The notes under the pieces are model-generated. The model was not told where the DNA came from. It saw nothing but the letters and a program-made list of their open reading frames with translations, and made no database searches. This document shows positions 34,766 through 48,453 of a DNA stretch of 64,000 nt, in pieces. Numbering within the stretch: the stretch's first letter is position 1; each line of letters opens with the position of its first letter. The DNA is from Amoebidium appalachense (taxonomy: Eukaryota; Ichthyosporea), in NCBI GenBank assembly GCA_963693365.1, contig CAVNZM010000013.1, positions 1,550,001-1,614,000 of the forward strand, read 5' to 3'. Position numbers and translations under genes: made by a program.

Positions 34766-36483
34766 GGGGCCCAGCCCCCTTTCGGGCAGGGGCTGACGTC
34801 AGCGCTGGGCCTGCCCTCTCCGTTGCCCTGCGGGGCCCATGGTCACCCCCCCCAGCGGCACCACCACAGACCGTATCTGTCCCCAACTTCCGCCGATTGT
34901 TTGAGTTGTTTCCGCACCCCGACAGCGCGTTTCAGCAGGCTCTGCTCCGCGACTTAGAGCTGGGCTTCTCGGTCGGTTACTTCGGCGAGCGGGTCACCCT
35001 GGTGGGCCGAAACCACCCGTCCGCGCTGGCGGCCCGTGAGCAGCTTGCAGCCGACATTGCGAAGGAAGTGGCATGCGGCCACATCCTGGGCCCCTTCACC
35101 CGCGACGAGATGGTGGCCCTTTATCCTTATTTTGTATCCTCGCCCCTCGGGGCAGTTCCCAAAAAGGGCGGCACGGGCGTCCGCCGCATCCACGACCTTT
35201 CCTTCCCGCGTGGCTCCAGTATCAACGATGGGGTCGATTACCCGGATCAGCTGGAGTACATCACCATCCGCACGGTGATGCAAACAGTAGCTCGGCTCGG
35301 CCAGGGCTGCTTCCTCGGGGCATACGACGTGAAGGGTGCCTTTCGTCACGGCCCGGTGCACCCAGACGACCAGCCACTGCTGTCGTTCCAGCTGCTAGGC
35401 GCGTTCTATGTGGAGACCCGCCTACCGTTTGGCTTGCGGTCCAGCCCAGCGTTCTGGGAACGCATAGCTCAGGCCCTGCAGCACTTCGCCCACGCCCTCA
35501 ACGCCACAGAGACACAGCATTTTGTGGACGACTTCTTTTTCGGCGGCCGTACGCTGCAAGAGTGCGCCTTCAACATGCTGGTGTTTCGGTGGGTGTGCTC
35601 GAAGGTGGGTGTTACGCTTGCCGACGACAAAGTGCAGCTGCCCTCACACACGCTCATCTACTCTGGGCTCGAGTGGGACACTCTGCGCATGGAGGCCCGC
35701 TTACCTGCCGTCAAGCTGACCGAGCTCCGGGCCCTGCTAGCCGATTGGCGGGGTCGCACCAAGGCCACTGTTCGAGACCTACGGTCCCTGTGCGGCAAGC
35801 TCATGTGGTGTGCTCAGGTTGTGGCGCTGGGGCGTGCCCATGCCTTTCTTCAACGCTTGCTTCATCTGCTGGCGGAGGCTGAGAGGGCCGGCCTAGGGCC
35901 CCACCACCACATCCGTGTCTGCGCCGACGCACGAGCCGACGTTGTGCTGTGGTCGGAGTTCCTCCCCGAGTGGAACGGCATACGTGTGCTTACCCCCCCC
36001 GTGCATCACATGTTCACCACAGATGCGGCCGGCAGCATAGGATGCGGTGGCTACTGGGGTCAAGCGTGGTTTCACCTAGCATGGACGGACCATTGGCGCA
36101 CGGTCATTGCTGGCGGAGATGTGTGGGCTTCCGTGCTGTTTGAGCTGGCTGGCATTGCCGTGGCCCTGGCCTGTTGGGGTCCCAGCTGTCGCAACAGCCA
36201 CATACGCGTGCTCACCGATAACGACGGTGCAGTATCTACGATCGCGTCCCGTCACTCCCCCGTCCCTGCCATTGCCCGGGTGCTGCGTCTCATCACGCTG
36301 ATGGAAATGCGCTACACGGTGCTGGTCTCGGCCAAGCACATCCCTGGCGTGGAAAACTCGATTGCGGATGCCATCTCGCGGGCACAGTGGGCCACTTTCG
36401 ACCGGCTGCACCCGTGGCACGCACCAGTCCCAACACCCGTGCCTGAGTGGCTAGCGGGGTGGTTTGCTGCCCCTCTCTCGTGA
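34603..36483 (+). CDS. DIRS ORF2: reverse transcriptase-RNase H
   Basis: An open frame of 626 codons. The first ~60 overlap the zinc-finger frame of ORF1 and are probably not translated. The reverse transcriptase covers about residues 90-370: GAVPKK, IHDLSFPRG, GAYDVKGAFRH, LPFGLRSSPAFW, and the catalytic FVDDFFF at about 35521. The RNase H domain covers about residues 465-600: TTDAAGSIGCGGYW, FELAGIAVAL, LTDNDGA and ENSIADAISR, giving the D-E-D-D set. There is no ATG near the RT start, so expression likely needs a -1 shift from the zinc-finger frame, read-through or splicing. The frame ends TGA at 36483. Confidence 0.85.
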   Translation: MPGLQHGQGLHQEGTQPLPLQARLPEVWLSGARRTRLPSQPSQRGGGRGGQPGLGGPAPFRAGADVSAGPALSVALRGPWSPPPAAPPQTVSVPNFRRLFELFPHPDSAFQQALLRDLELGFSVGYFGERVTLVGRNHPSALAAREQLAADIAKEVACGHILGPFTRDEMVALYPYFVSSPLGAVPKKGGTGVRRIHDLSFPRGSSINDGVDYPDQLEYITIRTVMQTVARLGQGCFLGAYDVKGAFRHGPVHPDDQPLLSFQLLGAFYVETRLPFGLRSSPAFWERIAQALQHFAHALNATETQHFVDDFFFGGRTLQECAFNMLVFRWVCSKVGVTLADDKVQLPSHTLIYSGLEWDTLRMEARLPAVKLTELRALLADWRGRTKATVRDLRSLCGKLMWCAQVVALGRAHAFLQRLLHLLAEAERAGLGPHHHIRVCADARADVVLWSEFLPEWNGIRVLTPPVHHMFTTDAAGSIGCGGYWGQAWFHLAWTDHWRTVIAGGDVWASVLFELAGIAVALACWGPSCRNSHIRVLTDNDGAVSTIASRHSPVPAIARVLRLITLMEMRYTVLVSAKHIPGVENSIADAISRAQWATFDRLHPWHAPVPTPVPEWLAGWFAAPLS

Positions 36484-36776
36484 TGGGGCTGGGCCGAGCC
36501 CCCCCCCCTGTTCCTTTGCCTTCGTATTGGGCTTGGCGTGTGGGCTGTGGGGGGCACCGACACCCCCCCTTCCCCCCTTCCCACTTTGTATATCGCACGA
36601 TTCATGTTCTGCAGTGGCGGCCGGGGCCGCCCCCCCCCCCCACTACACGAATTCGCTCAGATTCCCTCACTCACCCGGTGGAGTGTTTGGGACAATACAT
36701 TACGGTCTTACGATGTACACACGGTGTGCCTCTTTGTTCTGTGCTGGCCCGCAGTGCCAACTGCTTGTGGCGTGTC

Positions 36777-36814
<38 letters not shown>

Positions 36815-37187
36815 TTCCCTCCCCCCAACCCCCCCAACCCCACCCTGCCACCCCTCCACCCGCCCCTTCGATCGTGCGTGCTTAACCTCGGTGTTACACA
36901 CACATGCTCATACACACCCACACACTAGCGCACACACACGCACGCCTACACCGCGGCTTGTGCGCGCATACCCCCCCCTCCCCTTCCCCCGCCCTCCCTG
37001 CCAGCGCTGCATGCATCCTCTGCCCTTTAGCTACGCCCCCCCCCCCCCCTCCCCCCCCTTGTTTGCCTGCCTGTGCACTGTGGCACCCGCTTGCCTGCCG
37101 CCCACCCCGCTCGTTGCCTTTACCCCCCCCCCCCCCCCCCTGGGACTCTAGGCATGATGCTCACACAGCTCTGTCCCTGCAGGTGGC
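36484..37187 (+). other. DIRS inter-ORF region with C-runs
   Basis: C-runs and CA-rich sequence between RNase H and recombinase. It ends with CTCTGTCCCTGCAG, a good 3' splice site immediately before the recombinase coding sequence. Confidence 0.6.
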
Positions 37188-38313
37188 TTGCTCCCCTTTG
37201 GTGGCGACCATGGTAGGCTTGCCCAGTGGTTCACCCCCGAGGTTTTGGCCCGTGTCCCGGAGGTGGCCCGCACCATCACTCGGCTGTCAGTGGGTGACAG
37301 CACGGAGTCCTCCTACTCGTCCTACCAGCGCCAGTTTATCGACTTCATCTACGCAATGGACTGCCGCAATCCTGATGGTGGCTACCTGCCAGCCTGCCCA
37401 GCCCAAGTGCAGCTGTTCCTTGCCTGGTGCGCCATGCGTGCGGTGCAAGCCCGGACCATGCCCAGCATCGTCTCCGCCGTCAACAGCCTGCACCGCAGCT
37501 TGGGCATGGCACCACCAGCGGGCTCCGGCCAGCAGAGCCTTCAGTGGTTTATCCGCGGGGCTGGCCGCTTCCTGCTGCTGGAAGGCAGCCACCGGCCCAA
37601 ACGAGTGCTTGAGCCCCTCCTCCCAGCCGACCTCCGCGCCCTCCTCCCAGTCATCCAACCGGGCTCTTCATTGGAGGCCCTGCGTCTGTGGGCTGCCCTG
37701 CTGCTTGGCAGCTCGTGCCTCCTGCGCTCGGGCGAGTTCACGTCCAAATCTGCGGCCAAGTTCAACCCCCTCCTTCACGCCAAGCGTCGCGACGTCCAGC
37801 TCCTATGGCAGGATGGCCGCCTGATTGGGGCAACAGTCTTCCTGCCGACGTCTAAGACCGACCCCACGGGCAAGGGTGTTACCATCCGGGTGCCCGCCTT
37901 CCCGGAGGAGCCTTCCTTCTGCCCAGCAGCCAATCTAGCCCTCTTCCTGGGGGTCTCGTCAACCAGCCCTGAGGGCAGGCATCCACCCAGATGCACCCCT
38001 GTTCAGCGTCGACGGCAGCCCTTACCTCATTGACAAGAGCACCTTCATCGCCGGTTTCCGCACAGCTCTACACCATGCGGGCTACGACCCCGACCGGTAC
38101 GCCGGCCACAGCCTGCGCATAGGGGGGGCCACTGCAGCTGAGAGAGCGGGCCTACCTGACGCCACCATCAAAGCCCTTGGCCGCTGGGCATCAGACGCAT
38201 TCATGGTCTACATCCGGCTGCCCCACCGCGACGTGCAAGCCTCCATTGCCACCGTCTGGTCACACCAGGGCCTCGCCACGGGACCTTGGGGCGGACCCCC
38301 TACATCGCAGTAG
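37182..38313 (+). CDS. DIRS ORF3: tyrosine recombinase (one frameshift)
   Basis: A phage-integrase-type recombinase. The N-terminal SAM-like domain is followed by the catalytic domain with Arg I in LLRSGE (about 37720), HSLR (about 38107, the HxxR box), GRW, and the nucleophile Tyr in MVYIR (38209-38211). The frame shifts once near 37975-37980, between the two halves. The shifted frame continues open to TAG 38311-38313 and contains HxxR and Tyr, so the break is a small indel. No in-frame ATG precedes the conserved region. The frame opens after a stop at 37157, and a splice acceptor (CCCTGCAG) sits at 37175-37182, so it may be expressed from a spliced RNA. It would integrate the circular DNA intermediate. 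Confidence 0.85.
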
Positions 38314-38323
38314 GGGGGCCTTG

Positions 38324-38455
38324 TGGTGCGGGGGGGCTCATGGCATGGACCCCCCCTGGCGGCCCCCGCCTCGGCCAGCCCCTTGGGTGCAGGCACGACG
38401 GCCTGCACTCCACGGACACGGGGGGCATGAGGCAAGCACGAGTGAGTGATGTGAA
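38324..38455 (+). repeat. DIRS split repeat B1
   Basis: 132 bp, TGGTGCGGG to GTGATGTGAA; repeated as B2. It abuts A2. Confidence 0.9.
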
Positions 38456-38737
38456 TGTACGTTTCATATGCGCAGCAGATGAAAGATGTTTCACGGATCA
38501 CTTCGGGCGCAGGCAGCCGGGCGGCCCATGACGTCAGTGACACGGGCCGCGGCGCCAGGCGCAGCCGCAGCGGCGGCTGACATCGGTCTGGCGCAGCGCC
38601 TGACGTCAGGCGCCACCAGCGCCGGTATTTCCGGCGCAGCACACTGCAGATGCAGGCCACCTTCGTTTTCGCCGTGTGCTGCACGTACGGTTTTTGTTAG
38701 CACGATTGCGTTTTCGGTGGCTAGCACACGGCGGCTC
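38456..38737 (+). repeat. DIRS split repeat A2
   Basis: Second copy of A1, with GTGACA inserted after CATGACGTCA. Confidence 0.9.
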
Positions 38738-38851
38738 CCACCCACCCACCTCTAAGTCTGTATACATGACGGTGTACGTATGCGACTGTGACTGGCTCAC
38801 AGCCCGATTGCAGCGGCAATAAAGCATGTCGAGGCGGGGCCCAGCCCCGGC
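38738..38851 (+). promoter_or_regulatory. DIRS 3' spacer with AATAAA
   Basis: Unique 114 bp between A2 and B2. AATAAA at 38818-38823 is the probable polyadenylation signal of the element. Confidence 0.6.
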
Positions 38852-38984
38852 TGGTGCGGGGGGGGCTCATGGCATGGACCCCCCCTGGCGGCCCCCGCCT
38901 CGGCCAGCCCCTTGGGTGCAGGCACGACGGCCTGCACTCCACGGACACGGGGGGCATGAGGCAAGCACGAGTGAGTGATGTGAA
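38852..38984 (+). repeat. DIRS split repeat B2
   Basis: 133 bp, differing from B1 by one G in a G-run. Its end is the right terminus of the element. Confidence 0.9.
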
Positions 38985-39744
38985 ACATTTCTAAACCGGT
39001 CTATGGACCACTTTGGATCTATAATAGGCCGATCTGTGGAATGCGGCTCTGGAGCCATAGGGCCTTCCCGTGTGCAGACTGCGCAGCCGCGGCGCCATGG
39101 TTTTCCGTGCGAAACTTACAACACCTACAAGAACTGAAGCGACTCTATCTAACCTACTTTAAGCTAGTATAAGCGCACTTTTAGAGTAGTGAGTAATTGT
39201 ATATGACACAAATAACAACAGTTTAAAATATTGGTTAAACAATCAAAAGCCCCGCACGCACATGCCTGCTCATCAGTAGAGCTGCAGTCTACCTCCGGAG
39301 TCTAGATCTATGGACGTGGTGGTATGGTGTGTGGTTCACGGAACTATGGTTAGAAGACGCCGTGACGTGGCCCAGTAGAGTGAAAAAAGAACCTATAAGA
39401 GCCAAAGGTTATGCAGAGACCACTTAAACCCGGTCACTGCAACTTTTTTTGTGTCATCGACAACAAGCCACTACACCTCAAACCTGTTACCGGAGCTTGT
39501 CCCACTGTACGCCCGTTCTAGAAGGTGCAAACAGTGGGGTTTTGGTGCTACCACTCAGAAGAAGCCAAATAAACATGACTTGGTTGTTCAGGCATAGGCT
39601 CAAGTTTGTCCCACCCCCATCATGCTCAACTTATACACTGCCCATAACCACCCACCTGCCCGCCCCTGACTGCATGGGAAGGCCCGCCCGTACTAGTCCC
39701 CCCTCTACACAACTAACTTAGGCAAGAACACCGGGCCGTAAGAA

Positions 39745-39750
<6 letters not shown>
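38985..39750. other. Intergenic, no supported gene
   Basis: Unique sequence. TGGACCACTTTGGATCTA at 39004-39021 recurs inverted at 42069-42086, each followed at some distance by GCCATAGGGCC, so the two spots are diverged inverted copies. Confidence 0.5.
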
Positions 39751-41070
<1,320 letters not shown>

Positions 41071-43164
41071 AAACGACACACTGGCACAGTATATTAACCG
41101 GCCTCTTTTGGTGCAGTGGCGGTTTGCAAACACGCACGGTCCGGGTTAGTGCTAGCCCAAGACAACGTAACGTTAGATATAATTAGCAGCTTCTGCGCAG
41201 ATCTTGTGTAGGGAGAGAGTCAGACGGGTAGATGTACAAAGACTTAGAATAGAAAGAGAGCTGCCGGGTTTGCATTTCTTTTATCCGTGAGCAAGAGAAA
41301 GAAAAACAATACAGTTAAGTAGCAAGCATCTAATTCGACTTGTTTCATGTTAGTGGCAGTACAACGGTGGGCTCGTACCGATACTAGTGCTACCTCTGCA
41401 CACTGCACTGTGCAACAAAACACGTTGCACTCAAGTGACCTTTGGATGCAAGGGATACTTGACGAGACGATATATGCAACAAGTAATTTATTACAAAAAG
41501 AACAACAGGGTGTCTGTCAGAGTCTGCTGGTTGCGTTGGACGGTGTGGAAAACAGTCATGATGTGTTTTCGACCGAAACGCCTTCCCGTTGTCTGTATGT
41601 GTATGGCTGACAGGGCATTCCACAAAAAGGTGGACTGAATGATCACGCTGTACGTGTGTATAATGTTCACACGCCATGCCTACTCTACCCCCAGAGAGTG
41701 TATTTGGCAGAAACGCACCATGCAGGCAGTAAATGCTCAACACCCGTAGTACTTGTGCATATGTTTAACTACGGTGCATGTGTGATGCCCTCATGATCAC
41801 GAATGGCTAAGAAAAACGCCCAACGCAACAAGCCTGCAAACCCCAAAATAACTAAGACGATAGAAATTATCATCTATAATAAAAAGCATCTGTGTAGCAT
41901 TTTGAGGAAAAAGCAAATATTGTTACGTAAAGGGGTTTGTCTTTGCCAGAAGTAGCTTCTACGTCGGGCAGCTGGAGCCGCTGCCAGGCAGCCCGACAAA
42001 CGACGGCCCTATGGCGGCCAACCTCGGGTGTTGGAGCGAAGCAAAAAATTGATCGATTTTTGAATAGTAGATCCAAAGTGGTCCATAAGGCGCTTCGGAT
42101 TTGCACTCTTGTTGTGTAGCTTTCACAAGCTTGGTGAATGGTGATTCTGACATTCACCGTGTAAAGTTGGATCTCTGATTTATATACCTGAGCGGACATG
42201 AGGCTCCGATCGTTTCATTGGCTGGCGCTTTTTTTGAGCTGATAGGCTCTTGGTTTTTACCCGAGCCGGTCTAAATTATCAGCAGGAATACCCCCTCATA
42301 ATCAACGTTGAACGGTCACATGAACAGGGGAGCCGTGAAAAATGCATTAAAATGCCCAAATAAAGGTTAGAACTTGAAATATGCCAGATTTGTGTTTGCC
42401 TACTACCAGCATAATATGCCATTCACGCATACATCTTCCATTTGGCAAGCCATCCTTCGGTCCCGAACTTCGTAAGTAGGACAAAGGCAAGCACGCCACA
42501 TCATGGCCCACATCAGGCTGTGAAATTAGGATTTTGGTTAGGGGCATTTTCCGACTTTTTGCCATGCGCTGGTGACCCTAAACTGGCCACTGCCGAAATT
42601 AGGGGGTATTTTTTGACCCCTAATGTAAATGCTGCATATATAAAGAAATCGGTTTTTAAGCAAATATATCCGGCGTTTATCTTACTTTCAGTATATCTTT
42701 GGATATACCAAGAGTATCATAATGTGTGTGCATGTGAGACTAGTATGTGTGGGTTGGTACCGGTGTGTGAGAGGTTGTGAGGTTGGTACAGTATGGATAT
42801 GCTTAGTATACGTAGGTTCGCCAAAGCGGTTTCTGGGTGATATCAAATCACTATGCAAAAGGATTTAATGCCCCCTATTTTTTAAACAATGATAACAACA
42901 TCATATCAATACACGGCATAATAAGGCTTTAAACGGAAACTGATCAAATTTAGTGCTTTGGGCTATCTCTGCAGGTGAACATTCAGGAGCCGTGATGCTG
43001 GGGCTTTTCTCAAAAATTGTTAGTTTTCTAACTTATATCCAGGCACGGGGCTTGAAACAACAATCTTTTAAGAGATTGTGTTAAACCAACACCTTTTCTC
43101 CCCTCTAAAACGACTATAACTAATAGGTTAGACAAGTATTCAATCTTTTATTATGATTTATATA
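41071..43164. other. Intergenic, no supported gene; inverted repeat copy at ~42510-42620
   Basis: Frames to 117 codons (41347-41743) have no domain. The segment 42510-42620 is an inverse copy of the 9858 repeat (AATTTCACAGCCTG on the - strand). Confidence 0.5.
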
Positions 43165-43308
43165 CATTGTGATTAATTTCCTATGACCCTAATAGGGTCA
43201 CAAGCTCAAAAATCAGTGGACCTAACCTCCAAAAGTTAGGGACGCTTTTCGGATTTTCAGGGGCATTTTTGTGCCCCTAAACCCCCTAATTTCACAGCCT
43301 GGCCCACA
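43165..43308 (+). repeat. Dispersed repeat with CCTAAACCCCCTAAT, copy 2
   Basis: Partner of 9858-9985. Here it is separated from the next repeat by ~450 bp of extra sequence that starts a GC-rich (CCGACC)-type segment at 43705. Confidence 0.7.
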
Positions 43309-43763
43309 TGGGCACACGCGACCCTTACCTCCAAATCGGTGGATCGTTAAAATCTTATTGGTAGCCACAGGATGCACATTGACCAATAGCATGCTAGGAA
43401 GTCTGGTAGGCTACTACTAGGGACGCGCGGCAACAGGCTGGACGATGGAGAAAAGCTCGGTGTTCATTAAACATGAGGGAGTGCATAAATGCTGGATAAT
43501 ATAGTAATGTTAGTTGGTCTTTGATTTTATACCCAGAAAGTTATTAAAATGGGGTACAAGTCCAATGCCTGTCCTTTTCAAGAAAAAATCTCCTTACACC
43601 TCCAAGGGCACAGTAGTTCAACAGTCTGTGCATAAACCCCATGCATCTTGATCAAATTCCATTTGAGCGAATGGGAGGGGTCACTAGCTCACCTAGGGTT
43701 GTGCCGGGCCAGGCCGACCCAACCCGGGACCGACCGGTCATCGAGTCGGTCGGGTGACCGGGG

Positions 43764-44222
43764 TTACGATATTCCGAGCGTCGGGGTGTGATCTGATTGG
43801 ATGACGACACGACCTTTAACTTCAGTTAGTCTTGCCGTGATTGGCCTAGAGCGCACTCACCGAAATAACCAGGCTATGGACATTTCTATTGGGTTAGAGG
43901 AATCGAATAACCGGGTTAATGGGTGAGTGCGCTGCTAGCCAATCAAAGCGATCACTAGGAAAATGAGCCTGAAATGTGAATGTAATGATGTATGAATCAA
44001 ATAACCGAGTTAAAGTTTGCATAATGTATCAATAAAGTGAATGCTAAATCTTTATGGGTCATATCGTAACCGGATCATGTCGGCTCGTGTCCTCGCTCGA
44101 CCTCGTTATTTCGGCTCGCCTTGACGATTATTTTGGCTCGCCTATCGGCTCGCCAAAATAACCGACGGCTCGCCGAAATAACTTCGGTCTCGCTCGGCCA
44201 CTCGCCCCATGACTCCTGATCA
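43764..44222 (+). repeat. ~450-bp dispersed repeat, copy 2
   Basis: Partner of 10016-10470, with an extra GCGATCACTA at about 43949. Both copies keep the nested inverted repeats and end at CCCCATGACTCCTGA. Confidence 0.85.
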
Positions 44223-44249
44223 TTTTGGAGATACCTGAAAGCCAAAAAT

Positions 44250-45310
<1,061 letters not shown>

Positions 45311-45736
45311 ACTTAAGGCGCCATCCCTGCTCACCGCATCACAATTACCGGTCTTCAACCACTTCAAAGTTTCAAGTATATTTAAACTTATCTCGGCGTA
45401 TAACTATCAAAATATCCTACAAGTGTTACAAGAACATCAAAACAGTTCCATTTGCAACAAGTTTTTTTCTTCCTAAAGAGACCATTTGGTTTTCTAAAAT
45501 GAACTGCGCCCGGGAACATGATCCGGGGGTGATCTGATGATGATGATTTCCAAAGTCATTATAAAAAAGATTTACAAATTCGCGACAAGGGGAACCTTTT
45601 GTATTGCTGCGGACATCGTCGGGGGCCCAGCCTCACTTGACGGCCAGGGTTCGAAGTTACGAAAAAAAAAATCGGAATTTCCGATATTTGAAAACACAGT
45701 TCCGAAAATCGTCCCGGACGAATCGGAACGCCCGAG

Positions 45737-45739
<3 letters not shown>

Positions 45740-45823
<84 letters not shown>
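45740..45823. repeat. Poly-C, ~84 nt
   Basis: Among the longest pure C homopolymers in the window. Confidence 0.95.
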
Positions 45824-45824
<1 letters not shown>

Positions 45825-45989
45825 CGGCCCCCGGGGGGAAGCTTCTCATGACTTCGCAGGTCTCATCATACACGGGGCATACACCACCCACACAAGCTGC
45901 ACACGTACGTACGTGTCTCCCTGTCCCTGTAGAATGTTCAATGGCAGACCCTGACTACAGCACCAGCCTAGCACATGTACATGTCACAC

Positions 45990-46663
45990 CAAACACATTT
46001 ATGCACACACCCACGCGCACACACACACACACAGACACACAGACACACACACACATTCACACACACACAGCCGTGACACCACATATGCATCATAGCCATG
46101 CATATGCATGGCCACATGAACATACAATGCATATGCCTGCGCATGTATATATAGGCTGGCCTCCACTTCAAAACTTCACCCCCCCCAGAAATCGAACCCC
46201 ATCCCCCCCTCCTCCGCTGCCCACCGTTCCCTCCACCAGTGCTGCCCCTCCTTCTCCCCCACCGCCGCTCCGGCCTCACCCCCCCCCCCCCCCCCCCCTC
46301 TCAGGCGGATTCCCCCCCCCCCCCCCCTACTAGTAATCCCCCCCCCCCCCCCCCCCCCCCCCTTCCCCCCAGGAAGGCCTAAACATGGAATGGATCTAGA
46401 TGCTCAGAGTCGACGGCCACCAGGTGCAGGTGCCACGTGTATCACGATCAGTGGCGCGCATCTTAAATGGCAGGCAATACACACGCTGTGCACCACCGTG
46501 TTCCGTTCAAAGACACACATGCACATACATACACAGCGGCTGCCGTGACACCACACGTGACCTAGGCTAGTACACGTGCACAGGCACATACTATCTCAGA
46601 TCATGATAACTGTATTACAAACGTGCACATGCATCCACCCTGTACAATCACTTGCTATGCACC

Positions 46664-46710
<47 letters not shown>

Positions 46711-46712
46711 TG

Positions 46713-46748
<36 letters not shown>

Positions 46749-47029
46749 ACTTACACTGCACACACACACCATGTACACGGCGCACGCACACACACCCCGT
46801 GGCACACACACACAAACACACAAACACACACACACACACAAGAAACCGTTGGTACAAACACACACACCCACACTGGCATGTACACACACATACACAGACC
46901 GTACACACCCTGCATACATACACACCACACTGCACACACACACACATACATACACACACTGTACATAGAATTACATACACACCATAACCGTTGACACAAA
47001 ACACACACACACATGCACACAATGTCATG

Positions 47030-47061
<32 letters not shown>

Positions 47062-47400
47062 CACACACACACGTGCACATGTGCACACATGCACACAACA
47101 TAGACACACACACACACCGATTACCGCTGACACAAATACACACACCCACACCTGTACACATACACACAGACACACACAATGTCGTGCATACATACCCACC
47201 ACACACACACACACACAATTGCAAAGAAAAATACACACACACACACAAACACAAACACAACCACCCAACGTGATTTTCTTCCCCCCCCCCCCCCCCCCCT
47301 CCCCCCGAGCTTCCCATGTTGCTGCCTCAACTCACTCCCCCCTCCCCGCCCCCCCCCCCCCCCCCCCCCCTCCCCCCCTCCCTCCCTCCCCTCCCCTCCC
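45990..47400. repeat. CA-rich microsatellite region
   Basis: Imperfect CA repeats in ~150-bp blocks separated by GTGACACCAC/GTTG(G/A)CAC pieces, and C-runs at 46280-46370 and 47280-47370. No gene is supported. Confidence 0.85.
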
Positions 47401-47480
47401 CCAGATCTAGAATTTTTAGATAAAAACAAGGGACACTACTTGACGGTTACTAGGTGCTGGTGTGTTGTCAGAGATCCGAT

Positions 47481-47830
47481 TTATTTGAATGGGTTGGCAA
47501 TAATATACACATTGTGCACCCTGTTCCAGTCAAAAGCCAGGAAATCTGCCTGAGCCTTCTTTTGGGCTGCTGCCTCGGCCACCTGGGCCTTTTCCAACTG
47601 CTCCTTGACCCCTTCTACAGTCAACCCTTTCAGTTTGCCCTCTTTAACTAATTTCTTAGCCATTTCTTTCTGAAACCTAAGCTCAGCTTTCACGTGCTTC
47701 ACATCTGCCTCTATATCCGGCCCATTCATGGCTATCATGAGCTGATTGTGCACTGTCTGTGTTGTCATACGTGCTTTGAGAGAAGTCTTAATGATATTCA
47801 CACCAGAGAAGCACGTTCACAGCTTGTTGC
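47481..47830 (-). pseudogene. hAT transposase C-terminal (dimerisation) remnant
   Basis: On the - strand the peptide CFSGVNIIKTSLKARM, then LMIAMNGPDIE, matches the pattern of the hAT C-terminal dimerisation region (ERxFSxxNxIKTxLRxRM...LMxIxxNGP). A stop sits just before CFSG. Reading the adjacent frame gives the missing CER, so one base has been lost at about 47810. A charged helical extension (KKLVKEGKLKGL) follows to the stop at 47481. No other part of a transposase or inverted repeats were found nearby. Confidence 0.65.
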
Positions 47831-48453
47831 ATTACTAATTGGGAGTATTCTCACAATGTTAACAATGCCTCACAATGTTAAGAAAATGCGTGCACTGGGA
47901 AAAAATAAGGCCACGGACACAGTGACACACACAGGGACTAGGTACATATGCACACATAGTATATCCTCATATACACTGGCACTGCCGCACATATGTGTAA
48001 GAGGACGTGACCGTACGTATATACGTAGACAATAATATATATTGTGCATTAATGCACTTCGATTTTCCCTTCTATTCCTTCAAAGCTTCAACTGCCAACA
48101 CCAGGAAGGCCTCTAATAACCACAGGGGTTTTTAAGTATGCATTAAAATTACATTTTGATGCAATATAGGCACAAATAAGCATGCACTAGTTTACTGACG
48201 CGCGACGATTACGATTTTTGGTGGGCCTGCTCCGACGGAGCATTCCGATTTTCGAAGAGGTTTTCCGAAACGGGATTTCGACTTCCGTTAATGGGCTCCA
48301 CCGTCCTTCCCTCTAACCCACAAAGGTCAGATTCACCAAGTGAAAGCAACAGCAGCGCATATCCGAAGCGCCTTCAATCTAGTATTGCAACTTATCAACC
48401 ACAAAACAACAGCAGCATTTCACTTGGATTTTTTATTAGCACACACACACAAC
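47831..48453. other. Region upstream of ACSL copy 2
   Basis: No gene. Contains a short inverted motif (GGGCCTGCTCCGACGGAGCATTCCG). The last ~40 bp resemble the upstream flank of copy 1, so the duplication includes a little 5' flank. Presumptive promoter if copy 2 is transcribed. Confidence 0.5.

Larger units (their letters stand above)
33321..38984 (+). mobile_element. DIRS-group (PAT/Ngaro-like) tyrosine-recombinase retrotransposon, 5.66 kb
   Basis: Order: A1 repeat, gag-like ORF, RT/RNase H ORF, tyrosine recombinase ORF, B1, A2, spacer with AATAAA, B2. Direct split repeats (A1..B1A2..B2) are the documented signature of PAT- and Ngaro-type DIRS elements, unlike the inverted repeats of DIRS1. 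B1 joins A2 directly at GTGATGTGAA/TGTACG, and the outer ends are AA/TGTACG on the left and GTGATGTGAA/ACATTT on the right. The crossover core is therefore AA or GAA, and no target-site duplication is expected or seen. The GC-rich coding body contrasts with the AT-rich flanks. Confidence 0.9.

Noticed and set aside
41347-41743. 87- to 117-codon overlapping frames on both strands
   Set aside because: Ordinary chance length for this composition; no motif.
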